This document shows positions 31,943-40,913 of a stretch of 43,345 bases of DNA, in pieces. Origin of the DNA: Anaerolineae bacterium CG2_30_57_67. Lineage in GTDB: Bacteria > Chloroflexota > Anaerolineae > Anaerolineales > Villigracilaceae. Location of the stretch: the NCBI GenBank assembly GCA_001872455.1, contig MNXJ01000019.1, positions 1 through 43,345 of the forward strand. Reading direction: 5' to 3'. Under the pieces are notes generated by a model, which worked only from the letters and a program-made list of their open reading frames with translations, made no database searches and was not told the origin of the DNA. Within the stretch, counting starts at the first letter, position 1, and each line of letters opens with the position of its first letter. Made by a program: the position numbers and the translations under genes.

Positions 31943-33607
31943 ACTCCTATGTCTGACGAAGCCTTTGGCAAACACGAAGCCCTCAACGATTTCCGCGCCG
32001 CCCGTCAACGCGCCGCGCTGGAGGAATTATTGGCGCGCGTCACCGGGCGCTCCAGCGCCTTGCTTTCTTATGACGAAGTTGCCCAAAAACTGCATCTGCA
32101 GGCGCGCGCAGAACGCGGCATTCAATCCATCCCGCTCGATGCGATTGTCGGCAGCGTTGGCCGCTACACCGATTTCACCCGCACGTTTTTGCCGCGCAAC
32201 CCCAACGACCAGGAACGCTGGGTCAACGTCAAAGCCTCGCTGACCGACCCGGCCAACCCCGGTTGGCCGCCGATTGACGTTTACAAAGTGGGCGAAGTCT
32301 ACTTCGTGCTGGACGGCAATCACCGCGTTTCCATCGCCCGCCAGGAAGGCTGGAAAATCATCGAAGCCCACGTCATCGAAGTCCAGACCAGTGTTCCGCT
32401 GACCGCCGACATGCAGCCCGACGATTTGATTATCCAGGCCGAATACGCCGATTTTCTGGCCGAAACTGACCTGCAGGAACTGCGCCCTGGCCTCGACTTG
32501 AGCGTCACCGCGCCCGGCCAATATGCCCGGCTGCGCGAACACATTCAGGTTCACCGCTATTTTATGGGCCTCGATTTTCAGCGCGACGTGGATTTCCCCG
32601 AGGCTGTCGCCCACTGGTACGACAGCGTTTACCTGACCATCGTCGAACCGCTGCGCGAAGGCGGATTTTTGCGCTGGTTCCCCGGGCGCACCGTCACCGA
32701 CTTGTACTTGTGGGTTTCCGAACACCGCGCCGCGCTGGAAAAAGAACTCGGCTGGGAAATTCGCCCCGAATCCGCCGCGGCGACACTCTCGCCGGAAAAG
32801 GCGGTCGATTCTGCGCCGGGCACCTGGCGGCAGGCGCGCCTGCTCGACCGCTACACCGACCACCTTTTCGAGGATATCCTCGTCCCGGTCAGTGGCGGGG
32901 CCGACGGCTGGCAAGCGCTCGACCAGGCGCTGATTCTCGCCCGGCGCGAATCGGCCAAAGTCCACGGCCTGCACGTTGTCGATTCAGCCGAAAAGGCCGC
33001 TCAGCCCGAGGCGCTGGCGACTCAGGCGCGGTTTGCTCAAATCTGCCAGGCCGCCGGAGTGACGGGAACGCTGGCGATTGAGGTGGGCGACCCGGCCCGC
33101 AAAATTGTCGAGCGCTCGCTGGTGGTCGATTTGGTGGCGCTCAAGGTGATTTACCCGCCCTCCGGCGGGATGGGCGGGCTGGCTTCGCCGATGCGCGCCA
33201 TCATTTCGCGCGTGCCGCGTCCTATTTTGGCGCTGCCCGGCGCGAGCAGTGAGATGCAAGCCGCTCTGCTGGCCTACGATGGCAGCCCCAAATCGAAGGA
33301 AGCGCTGTTTATTGCCACCTACCTGGCTGAACAGTGGCATACCCGGCTGACGGTTTTCACCGCATCGGAGGCGCCCGGCCCGCTGCAGGACTATGTGCGT
33401 AACTACCTGGAACTGCACGAACTGCAGGCCGAATTTGTGGTTGGAAAATCTGCCGAGCGCGATTTGCCGCCGGTGGCGCAGGAGCGCGGCTGTGATTTGT
33501 TGCTGATGGGCGGGTACGGCGGCTCGGCCTGGAAGGAACTGGTCAGCGAAAGTTTGGTGAACGTTATGCTGCGTCAGGCCGCCCTGCCGCTGCTGATTTG
33601 TCGCTAA
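31940..33607 (+). CDS. ParB-like domain fused to two universal stress (UspA) domains
   Basis: 555 residues. Residues about 60-150 contain a ParB/sulfiredoxin-like fold with V-L-D-G-N-H-R-V-S-I-A (124-134). A helical middle region (about 150-300) has no clear family. Two UspA-like domains follow: about 308-438 (begins E-D-I-L-V-P-V-S-G-G) and about 440-555 (ends L-L-M-G-G-Y-G-G-S, then L-P-L-L-I-C-R). The second retains a G-x2-G-x(n)-G-S-like ATP loop. Start is GTG 31940 or ATG 31949. Possible role: stress- or ATP-linked sensing; the ParB-like part may bind nucleotide rather than DNA. Confidence 0.8.
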   Translation: MTPMSDEAFGKHEALNDFRAARQRAALEELLARVTGRSSALLSYDEVAQKLHLQARAERGIQSIPLDAIVGSVGRYTDFTRTFLPRNPNDQERWVNVKASLTDPANPGWPPIDVYKVGEVYFVLDGNHRVSIARQEGWKIIEAHVIEVQTSVPLTADMQPDDLIIQAEYADFLAETDLQELRPGLDLSVTAPGQYARLREHIQVHRYFMGLDFQRDVDFPEAVAHWYDSVYLTIVEPLREGGFLRWFPGRTVTDLYLWVSEHRAALEKELGWEIRPESAAATLSPEKAVDSAPGTWRQARLLDRYTDHLFEDILVPVSGGADGWQALDQALILARRESAKVHGLHVVDSAEKAAQPEALATQARFAQICQAAGVTGTLAIEVGDPARKIVERSLVVDLVALKVIYPPSGGMGGLASPMRAIISRVPRPILALPGASSEMQAALLAYDGSPKSKEALFIATYLAEQWHTRLTVFTASEAPGPLQDYVRNYLELHELQAEFVVGKSAERDLPPVAQERGCDLLLMGGYGGSAWKELVSESLVNVMLRQAALPLLICR

Positions 33608-33624
33608 ACGAATGTAACTCTGCT

Positions 33625-33757
33625 CAGCCGCAGTGTTTTGTTGGACTAAAGTCCTGCCTCAATTCATGAAAGTTCGCTAAAGCGGACTCGTTGCGCCAGC
33701 CCGCAGGGCTTCCACGTACTGAGCAGGCGGCTTCAGCCCCGCGAAACGGGGCAGTTA
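33625..33757. repeat. Array of small hairpins after the stress-protein gene
   Basis: No gene. A string of short palindromes: GGACTAAAGTCC, TTCGCTAAAGCGGA, GCCCGCAGGGC, and CCCCGCGAAACGGGG. This style is typical of dispersed REP-like repeats. The remaining 33758-33957 holds a short mobile element and a terminator. Confidence 0.55.
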
Positions 33758-33773
33758 CAAACGGATTAAAGAG

Positions 33774-33948
33774 CTGATGTTACGTAGCAGGAACCCTGTG
33801 GCGCGACATTTATGTCGCGGTTGCGCCACAAAAACCGGAGAAGTGCATTTTTAGAGCCGTTTGATAGGCTTCAAGTGTCTGAAAATTGGCGTCAGCCAAA
33901 TTTCAGCACGACATAAATGTCGTGCTACGGTGTATCGCGTAACATCAG
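33774..33948. mobile_element. MITE copy 1 (175 bp)
   Basis: Perfect 11-bp terminal inverted repeats CTGATGTTACG (33774-33784) and CGTAACATCAG (33938-33948). Inside are two palindromes: GCGACAT/ATGTCGC (about 33803-33818) and AGCACGACAT/ATGTCGTGCT separated by AA. The right 126 bp matches copy 2 with about six mismatches. Flanks TTAAAGA and TAAAAGA may be a decayed target duplication. No coding capacity. Confidence 0.85.
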
Positions 33949-33957
33949 TAAAAGAAG

Positions 33958-33990
33958 TATCCCGAAGGTTGAAAGCCAACCCTCGGGATA
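33958..33990 (-). terminator. Terminator of the 7-TM protein gene
   Basis: TATCCCGA (33958-33965) and TCGGGATA (33983-33990) with an inner GGTTG/CAACC stem, 7 bases after the minus-strand stop at 33997, followed by a T-rich stretch on that strand. Confidence 0.75.
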
Positions 33991-33996
33991 TTTCTT

Positions 33997-34710
33997 TTAC
34001 TGCACCGCGCGTTGCGCCGCGTAAATTGATTCTGTTTTCTTTTTCGTCATCACAACATAACCCCACCAAATGAGCGCCAGCCCCAAAATCTCGGTCACGT
34101 ACAAGGCTTCGATAAAGCCAAAACGCGTAAACGAACCGCCAATCCCAGGCAGTAAGGCCCCGGTTGCAATCAACACATTGCCCAGCACGCGTGAGCCGTA
34201 CCCGTTCCGCTTGAAATATTCCCAGGCCGACCATCCCGCTCCACCCACCAGAAATGCCAGCGCATACAGGTTAAGAAACGGCGAAAACAGCCGAACCCAC
34301 GACCAGACAAAAACCTTGCCGGTTAGCAAGCGTCCATCCGCAACCAGCATCGTATCTATCGGCGTCAGGATGATAAAAATTGACGCGATGGCGGTAAAAA
34401 TCGTCACTCCCAGCGCCAGTCTGTCGGCGGTTTGCTTTTTCAAAATCAGGTACACCGTTCCTTGCGCCAGCGGAGCCGCCCCCAGCAACGCTCCAGCAAT
34501 GTACCATACCTTGAGAATTACCGGATTCCAGCCAATCAGCGTGTTCAGGCTTTCGGTCAGGGTACCGATTCCGTACATCACCACGCCAATCAGCCACCAT
34601 AGCAAATACAGCGCCGATGGTTTACTGCGCCAGTGACGGTAGAGCGTCACTGAGAAGGTAATTGCAAGCAGAGTCGTTAAAATCGGGATGTAATGGGTCA
34701 ATTCCAACAT
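33997..34710 (-). CDS. Seven-TM integral membrane protein, unknown function
   Basis: 237 residues from the ATG at 34710 (AAAGGAGA upstream); an earlier ATG is rejected because its added segment is polar and lies over the ribosome binding site. Seven hydrophobic helices, starting L-T-H-Y-I-P-I-L-T-T-L-L-A-I. Conserved-looking features are L-Y-L-L-W-W-L-I-G-V-V-M-Y-G-I-G-T and a lysine-rich C-terminus (M-T-K-K-K-T). No enzyme motif recognised. Divergent from the kinase gene. Confidence 0.75.
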   Translation of the reverse strand: MLELTHYIPILTTLLAITFSVTLYRHWRSKPSALYLLWWLIGVVMYGIGTLTESLNTLIGWNPVILKVWYIAGALLGAAPLAQGTVYLILKKQTADRLALGVTIFTAIASIFIILTPIDTMLVADGRLLTGKVFVWSWVRLFSPFLNLYALAFLVGGAGWSAWEYFKRNGYGSRVLGNVLIATGALLPGIGGSFTRFGFIEALYVTEILGLALIWWGYVVMTKKKTESIYAAQRAVQ

Positions 34711-34853
34711 GTGAAAATCTCCTTTTTTCTTTAACGATACTTGAGTAGGACCAATTTTATCAGGCAGGTTTGTGATGATTTCCATTAGCAAAGCATAAGA
34801 GTTTATTTTACAAAGCCATTACACTCCGGGAAGAGAAATTTGTCCAAGTGGGC

Positions 34854-34880
34854 TATAATTTGCACAATTAATTTTCGGAG
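34854..34880 (+). promoter_or_regulatory. -10 box and ribosome binding site of the kinase gene
   Basis: TATAAT at 34854-34859 and CGGAG at 34876-34880, 9 bases before the ATG at 34890. No good -35. Confidence 0.5.
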
Positions 34881-34889
34881 AAAAACCCC

Positions 34890-36758
34890 ATGACGTTTAC
34901 TACAGGCGCAAGTGTTGGCCCTTACAGAATTTTGGAACAACTTGGGCAAGGAGGTATGGCAACGGTTTATAAAGCCTACCATGCCTCGCTTGACCGTTAC
35001 GTTGCCATCAAAGTTTTGCATCAGGCCTTTCTGGAAGACCCCAGTTTTTTGGCGCGTTTTCAGCGTGAAGCCCGCCTGGTAGCGCGTCTCGAACACCCCA
35101 ACATCGTCCCCATTTATGACTACGCCGAACACGAGGGCCAGCCTTATTTGGTGATGAAATACATTGACGGCGAAACCCTCAAGGCGCGTTTGCAACGCGG
35201 CAGGCTAACCCCCGATGAGTTGGAGCGTATCATTGATCAGGTTGGCGCAGGGTTGGCCTATGCGCACAAACAGGGCATTCTGCACCGCGACATCAAACCC
35301 AGCAACGTCATCCTCGCCAGCGACGGTAACATCTACCTGGCCGATTTCGGCCTGGCGCGCATCGCGCAGGCAGGCGAGTCGACTCTTACCAGCGATATGG
35401 TGCTCGGTACACCGCAATACATCTCGCCCGAACAGGCGCTCGGCAAAAAAGACCTTGACGAAGGCACCGACATCTACTCTTTCGGCGTCATGCTCTACGA
35501 AATGACCACCGGGCGCGTCCCCTTCAGCGCGGATACGCCTTTTTCCGTCATCCATGACCACATCTACACCCCGCTTCCCCTACCTACCAGCATCAACCCC
35601 AACCTTTCGGCGGATGTGGAGCGTGTTCTTCTGAAATCTTTATCGAAGGAAAGGGAAGATCGCTACGCTGATGTTCCCGCCTTTGTCGAAGATTTTAAGC
35701 AAGCCTGGAGCGGAAGCGCCGCAACTCAGTCGGCCCTGCCGCCCGTTTCCGCGCCGGAGGCGACGACTCTGCTTCCGGTATCTCCCGCCGCATCTGCCGC
35801 GCTGACGAGCTCCGCCGTTTCGCCCGCCATTTCTGCGCCCGAAAGCGCCCCTGCCGCCGCAAAAAAATCACTGCGCTGGTGGTGGTTTGTCTTACCGATC
35901 GCATTATGCCTGTGCTGTTTGCTGGTTTTTGCTGTCAGCCGCAACAAAAAACCATCTGGTCAATCGTCTGAAACAGCGCAACCTCCCGTCGCTCAGGCAA
36001 CCCTGGCTCTGCCCGATGCTGACGTCATCAGCACGCAGGTGGCCGCCACCGTCGAAGCTGCGCTCCCGCTCCCCCCCCCGACCAACCCGCAAAATCGGCA
36101 AACACCGCCCGATCAACCTCAGCCAATCGTCAGCATTGAAATTGTGCCGATGAGTCTGGCCGATGCTCAAGCGTTGGCTCAGTCTCACCCCGAAGACCCC
36201 AAAACCCATCTGTTTTTTGGGCATGCTCTCTTGCAGGATGGACAGGAAAAACAAGCCTACGCCGAATTTGCCCGCGCCGCCGAACTGGCAAAAGACCAGC
36301 CCGCCTTGTTGATTGCAATCGGCCTGGCGTTGGAGAAAAATGATAACTGGCTGGGCGCGCTGTTGATGTATGTCCAGGTTTCCAAAAATGAGCGTATTAT
36401 CCGCATAGCAGACGCAGTAGACCACCTGCACGAGGCGGCCTATCGCGGTTTTGAGCAAAAGATTGCCCCCGATGTGATTTCGTTCAAAACGCTTAATGAT
36501 TTTGATGCGGTGGCTGGATTGCTGGCCGAGACGCACTATGCCCTTTTATACGGCGATGTTTCTAAAGCGCAAGCGCTGACCGACAAACTTCGCAGTGTTG
36601 CTTCTACTCCTGCTTACGCCGACTTGCTTCAGGCCGAAATTGCCATCGTTCAGGGAAAACTTTCTGATGCACACAAATTTCTCGGTGGGCTATCTGAACC
36701 GACTGTTCCGCAGTGGATTCAGCGCCGGGCACAGGAACTGCTCCAGAAAATTGGATAA
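34890..36758 (+). CDS. Membrane Ser/Thr protein kinase (PknB-type) with TPR-like outer domain
   Basis: 622 residues. Kinase domain at 12-270: G-Q-G-G-M-A-T-V-Y (19-27), K41 in V-A-I-K, catalytic H-R-D-I-K-P-S-N (132-139), D-F-G (152-154), G-T-P-Q-Y-I-S-P-E-Q. A Pro/Ala/Ser linker (about 275-325) and one TM helix (330-350) follow, then an outer Pro-rich stretch and TPR-like helices (about 425-620), which may sense a ligand or partner. A run of nine C at 36071-36079 lies in the outer Pro-rich linker. tpiA follows on the same strand. Confidence 0.92.
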   Translation: MTFTTGASVGPYRILEQLGQGGMATVYKAYHASLDRYVAIKVLHQAFLEDPSFLARFQREARLVARLEHPNIVPIYDYAEHEGQPYLVMKYIDGETLKARLQRGRLTPDELERIIDQVGAGLAYAHKQGILHRDIKPSNVILASDGNIYLADFGLARIAQAGESTLTSDMVLGTPQYISPEQALGKKDLDEGTDIYSFGVMLYEMTTGRVPFSADTPFSVIHDHIYTPLPLPTSINPNLSADVERVLLKSLSKEREDRYADVPAFVEDFKQAWSGSAATQSALPPVSAPEATTLLPVSPAASAALTSSAVSPAISAPESAPAAAKKSLRWWWFVLPIALCLCCLLVFAVSRNKKPSGQSSETAQPPVAQATLALPDADVISTQVAATVEAALPLPPPTNPQNRQTPPDQPQPIVSIEIVPMSLADAQALAQSHPEDPKTHLFFGHALLQDGQEKQAYAEFARAAELAKDQPALLIAIGLALEKNDNWLGALLMYVQVSKNERIIRIADAVDHLHEAAYRGFEQKIAPDVISFKTLNDFDAVAGLLAETHYALLYGDVSKAQALTDKLRSVASTPAYADLLQAEIAIVQGKLSDAHKFLGGLSEPTVPQWIQRRAQELLQKIG

Positions 36759-36805
36759 TTGGTACACTTTTCCTCACACACGGACACGAAAGGAACTTGA
36801 AACGC

Positions 36806-37555
36806 ATGACTCGAACGAATGTTGTTGCTGGAAACTGGAAAATGAACAAAACCGTTGCCGAAACGCGCGAGTTGATTGCGACGCTGGGTAAAGAACTCAA
36901 AACTGTCCACGGAGTGGAAAAAGTGATTTGTCCGCCGTTTCTCGCGTTGGTGGCAGCGGCCAATCTTCTGGGCGGAACCGACATCGGCCTGGGCGCACAA
37001 AACATGCACTGGGAAGAAAAAGGCGCCTTTACCGGCGAAATTTCTCCGCTGATGGTGAAGGAGTTTTGCGGCTACGTCCTTCTCGGTCACTCTGAACGCC
37101 GCCAGTACTTTGGCGAGACGGACAAAACCGTCAACAAAAAGACGCTCGCCGCTCAAAAACATGGCCTAATGCCAATTGTTTGTGTTGGCGAAAGCCTGGC
37201 CGAATACGAAGCCGGACAAACGGGCGAAGTCGTGCGCCGGCAACTGCTCAATGGTCTGAAAGAAGTTGGCGCTACGCTGGTAATTGCCTACGAACCGATT
37301 TGGGCGATTGGCACCGGCAAGGCCTCCTCCGCTGAAAACGCCCAGCAAGTTCACGCGCAGGTTATTCGCCCGGCGCTGGTGGAATTGTTTGGCGCTGAAA
37401 CTGCCGACACAATCCGCATTTTATACGGCGGGTCAGTGACTGCCGCCAACGCGGCGGAATTTTTTACCCAGCCAGACATTGACGGCGCACTGGTAGGCGG
37501 CGCCAGCCTGAAACCCGTCGATTTTGTAGCGATTGCCCGCGCAGCAGAAAAATAA
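36806..37555 (+). CDS. tpiA: Triosephosphate isomerase
   Basis: 249 residues, the usual length. Interconverts dihydroxyacetone phosphate and glyceraldehyde 3-phosphate. N-W-K-M-N (Asn/Lys of the active site), G-H-S-E-R-R (catalytic His), A-Y-E-P-I-W-A-I-G-T-G (catalytic Glu and loop 6) and Y-G-G-S-V are all present. The ATG at 36806 is preceded by AAAGGAAC. It would also handle triose phosphates from the transaldolase-like step of the sugar block. Confidence 0.96.
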   Translation: MTRTNVVAGNWKMNKTVAETRELIATLGKELKTVHGVEKVICPPFLALVAAANLLGGTDIGLGAQNMHWEEKGAFTGEISPLMVKEFCGYVLLGHSERRQYFGETDKTVNKKTLAAQKHGLMPIVCVGESLAEYEAGQTGEVVRRQLLNGLKEVGATLVIAYEPIWAIGTGKASSAENAQQVHAQVIRPALVELFGAETADTIRILYGGSVTAANAAEFFTQPDIDGALVGGASLKPVDFVAIARAAEK

Positions 37556-37723
37556 CAGGGGGTTGCAATGGTCAAATCGGTTTGATTTTTGGCGCAGTCT
37601 TGCAAAACCCACAATTCACATCGGCATCACCGCCGCATTTGGCGCATGCGGCGCGGCAATCTGGTGGAACACGGCGGGAAAAAATCAACCATCGCCGGAT
37701 GTAATACTCCAGTAAATTAGTAG
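37556..37723. other. Gap after tpiA with no supported gene
   Basis: The longest minus-strand frame here has two C-x2-C pairs like a small zinc ribbon (C-A-K-C-G-G and C-G-F-C), but it has no convincing start or ribosome binding site. The rest of the gap up to 37916 is filled by a short mobile element and a terminator. Confidence 0.35.
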
Positions 37724-37857
37724 CTGATGTTGCGCCACAGAAACCGGAGAAGTGCATTTTTAGAGCCGTTTGATAATCTTCAAGTATCTAAAAATTGGCG
37801 TCAGCCAAATTTCAGCACGACATAAATGTCGTGCTATGGTGTATCGCGTAACATCAG
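37724..37857. mobile_element. MITE copy 2 (134 bp)
   Basis: Ends CTGATGTTGCG (37724-37734) and CGTAACATCAG (37847-37857). The direct repeat TTAGTA flanks it (37717-37722 and 37858-37863), a candidate target duplication. Relative to copy 1 it lacks about 40 bp near the left end, between two similar words, and shares the AGCACGACAT/ATGTCGTGCT palindrome. Confidence 0.85.
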
Positions 37858-37860
37858 TTA

Positions 37861-37900
37861 GTAAAAATACTGGCGGCCTGATGGCCGCCAGTATTTTTAC
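37861..37900 (-). terminator. Terminator of the FnIII-like protein gene
   Basis: A perfect 18-bp stem, starting GTAAAAATACTGGCGGCC, with a TGAT loop and a T-rich 3' arm; 16 bases after the minus-strand stop. Confidence 0.85.
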
Positions 37901-37916
37901 TTCGGGTATCAAATTT

Positions 37917-39347
37917 CTATCGTCTTACGAACGGAAGATAGATTCGCGTAAACCCAGGCACAATTGCGGTACTAAACCTCCAAAAAGCGCCTCCATTGGC
38001 TTCGTTATAGCCGCCGCCGGTATTGTAAGCGCGCACTTGCCATTGGTAGGTTTTTCCTGGGAGGAGGATTACCTGCGCGCTGGTATTTGAAGTACTTACC
38101 CAGGTTGTACATGGGATTCCATCTTCGGAAATGCAATATTTATATCCACCTGTAGCGCTGGCGTTTGCCTGCCAACTCAACGTGGTAACCCATGACAGGT
38201 TTAATACATTATTCGCTGGAGATAATTTGGTGAAATCTGTCACACTGGCTGTGGAAAATGTCCACCAAGTTCCTGAATCGGCATCTATGCTGTTGCCAGT
38301 GCCCTGTGCGCTATCGTACCCTCTCACCTGCCATATATAGGTTTTCCCTATGAGCAGAGACACATTTACACTTGTTGTGGCGCTGTAAATCCATACCGCA
38401 CAACTACTGGTTGACTCATAAATACAATAGCGGTACCCGCCGGTTGCACTGGGACTGGACTGCCATGAGAGCGTTACGGTAGGAGTTTGGTTGGTGGCAT
38501 TATTGGCCGGACTGGTCTTTCCAAATGTAGCGAAGGTGAGCGTAGAGAAAGCCCAGTAGGTTCCACTATCGGCGTCTACTTTGGTATCATCATTGAGAAC
38601 CGCTTGTACCTGCCAGTAATAGGTTTTATTGGCCGAAAGAGTCGGCATGGTTGCGCTGGTGCCAGTCCACACGCTTGTCCAGCCAGCCGCGCCTGCAGAA
38701 ACATCGCAGGCGTTATCGTTGCTAGTGTCGTAACAATAGCGATAACGATTCAGGCTGGTTCCAGTGTATGCTGACCACGAGATGACGATTCCCGACGTAG
38801 CCAGATTGCTTGTGCCGTTGACCGGAGTTTGTTTGCCGAGCGTGCCGGTGGTATCTGGCGCAGGCGTGTTGGTGTCAATCACAATCGGCGCAATCGCCGG
38901 TTTCAGGCTGGTTGGGCCGCTTTGCCAGACTTTTAGACAAACGATGGACGATGTTTCTCCGCACACACGAAATTCTACACTGAGGAACGCGCCGCCTTCG
39001 TTGAAGTAGAGTGTGGCGACGCCATCGTCATAATGTGTAATGCCGACCTGCTTCCAGCCCAGTTTTTCAAGGTTGGGGCTGGCATAATACGCCGAAATTC
39101 CATTGGCGTCATCGTCAATGTTGAAGGGTTCTGTGGCAACGGTTACTGTTCCCGCGAGTGTGGTTTTCGCGCCGTCAAGGTCAATCTCATTGGATTGGGC
39201 GACAGGGGGATTCCAAGTCAGCGCCGAAAACAGAGGCGTTTCGGCCACTGGCTGCGTCTGTGCCAATGCCGGAGTAATCCCCAGGCTGGAGGCCAGAATC
39301 GCCAGTGCTCCTAGAACGTACATCATCTTTCTGAAATTTATTTTCAT
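37917..39347 (-). CDS. Secreted protein with three FnIII-like repeats
   Basis: 476 residues. Signal peptide ends at A-L-A (about residue 29). A unique N-terminal domain (about 30-165) includes C-G-E-T-S-S-I-V-C-L, a likely disulfide. Three repeats of about 90 residues follow, each with L-x(n)-S-W, Y-R-Y-C, G-K-T-Y-x-W-Q-V-R-A and W-x-F-S-T, the look of fibronectin type III or related Ig-like domains, each with its own Cys pair. The protein ends R-I-Y-L-P-F-V-R-R. AAAGGATAT lies upstream of the ATG. Probably extracellular, adhesive or carbohydrate-associated. Confidence 0.82.
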   Translation of the reverse strand: MKINFRKMMYVLGALAILASSLGITPALAQTQPVAETPLFSALTWNPPVAQSNEIDLDGAKTTLAGTVTVATEPFNIDDDANGISAYYASPNLEKLGWKQVGITHYDDGVATLYFNEGGAFLSVEFRVCGETSSIVCLKVWQSGPTSLKPAIAPIVIDTNTPAPDTTGTLGKQTPVNGTSNLATSGIVISWSAYTGTSLNRYRYCYDTSNDNACDVSAGAAGWTSVWTGTSATMPTLSANKTYYWQVQAVLNDDTKVDADSGTYWAFSTLTFATFGKTSPANNATNQTPTVTLSWQSSPSATGGYRYCIYESTSSCAVWIYSATTSVNVSLLIGKTYIWQVRGYDSAQGTGNSIDADSGTWWTFSTASVTDFTKLSPANNVLNLSWVTTLSWQANASATGGYKYCISEDGIPCTTWVSTSNTSAQVILLPGKTYQWQVRAYNTGGGYNEANGGAFWRFSTAIVPGFTRIYLPFVRR

Positions 39348-39514
39348 GGAAATATCCTTTCTCTGAATGCCCGTTTACTTCGGGCGTGAACCTCAATGAG
39401 ACGGCGTCTGCTTTCGTTTTGTTCCGGCTTTGCCGCGCCAACGTCCATCTCCATGCACTCAACCACGAGCGTATGAAAATGAATTATAACCGAACAAAGC
39501 AGGCGGCCAACGCT

Positions 39515-40846
39515 TTACCCAACTGACGTACTTTTTAGCAGCGCCTTCAACGCGTCTGCTGAAGTTACCGGCGTCTTGCAGGTAAACCCCTCGCAGACAT
39601 AAGCGCTCGGGTTTCCCCCAACCAGCGGACGATTCTCCAGTAACGCCGGTGCGCCAGGCGTTAGCGGCAATGTGGAAAAGGCGACGACCCGGTTGGGGTG
39701 ATACCCATCTTGCGCTACTGCCAGCATTTTTAGGGTTTCATCCGCCTCCAACGCGCCGAGAATGGCGATTTGCTTTACCTGCGCCAGGCCAAAATCTACT
39801 GCGCTAAGCCAGCGAGCGTAGGCGGTTGGGTAACGCACAGCGTTTTCGGCAATCAGGCGAAAGGCGTCTTCAGCGCGGGCGCGATAATCGGCGCAGTCGG
39901 TGAGCGCTGCCAGGCGCAACAAGGCTTCAGCGGCTAACGCGTTGCCGCTGGGCGTAGCGTTGTCTTGCAGGTCTTTGGGACGCAAGAGCAAGGTTTCGCC
40001 ATCGGCAAGGGTATCGAAAAATCCGCCAGCGGGGTCAGAATAGCCAGCAATCATCTCGTCGGCCAGCTCGCGCGCGGCGCAAAACCAGCGATTGTTGAAA
40101 TCAGTTTCGTACAGGTCGAGTAGGCCAAGCACCAGCGCGGCGTAATCTTCCAGCGCGGCATCTCCCGAAGATTTGCCGTTGCGCCAGGCGCGGAGCAGTT
40201 TTCCCGCCGGGCGGAGCGCGGTCAAAAGAAAATCTGCGCTGCGCACAGCAAGATTTAAATAGTGCAGCCCTGAAAGGTCTGAGAAACTAGAATCAGGCGC
40301 TGCGCCCGCTGGCGAATTCTCCGTTTTGGAAGCGGGAAACGCGCGGGCGGCGCGGGCAAAAGCCGAAAGCGTCAGCCCGTTCCAGGCGGTGATGATTTTG
40401 TCGTCGCAATTGGGGCGCGGACGGATGTTTCTGACGGCCAAAAGCTTGGCATGGCACTCGGCCAGTTTGACGGCGGCGCCGGCTGCGGGCAGGTCAAAGC
40501 GTGCCGCCAGCGTGGAGTCGTCCAGAGCGCGCTGCAAAATCGTCTGCCCCTGCCAGTTTCCTGTTGCGCTGATTCCGTATGCCGCCCGGAAAAATTGCCA
40601 GTCGGCGCTCAGGGTTGATTCAATTTCTTCGGCCTGCCAGGTGTAGAACTTGCCTTCTTCGCCCTGTGAGTCGGCATCCAGAGAGGAGAAAAACCCGCTC
40701 TGTGGGTGAGTGAGTTCGCGTTCGATAAATTGGAGCGTTTCTTGTGCGATTTGGCCGTAGAAAGTTTCGCCAGTGCACTGAAAGGCGTTCAGGTAGGCGC
40801 ACGCCAGTTGGGCGTTATCGTAGAGCATTTTTTCAAAATGTGGCAC
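39515..40846 (-). pseudogene. Truncated YyaL/DUF255 gene: C-terminal part only
   Basis: The frame matches the full YyaL-like protein next door from V-P-H-F-E-K-M-L-Y-D-N-A-Q-L-A to the C-terminus (about 440 residues). The thioredoxin domain and the first ~270 residues are missing. Upstream of 40846 the open frame continues to 41017, but only as unrelated sequence overlapping the next gene. No plausible start or ribosome binding site precedes the homologous part. It is GC-rich like the rest of the window, whereas the intact copy is AT-richer. Confidence 0.8.
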
Positions 40847-40913
40847 CCAATCGTACAAACGGGGTTGTGTTTTCAGCACGGTTATCAGTCGGTAGTTATG
40901 GTCTGATGGCTCA

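Noticed and set aside
32027-32974. 315-codon open frame on the minus strand
   Set aside because: Antisense to the stress fusion gene; high-GC shadow frame.
33861-34073. Similar reading frames inside both MITE copies (here and near 37770)
   Set aside because: They match only because the elements are homologous DNA; no start signal and no protein-like features.
37572-37757. Small zinc-ribbon protein on the minus strand
   Set aside because: The Cys pairs are suggestive, but the start lies inside the MITE, there is no ribosome binding site and no neighbour supports it.
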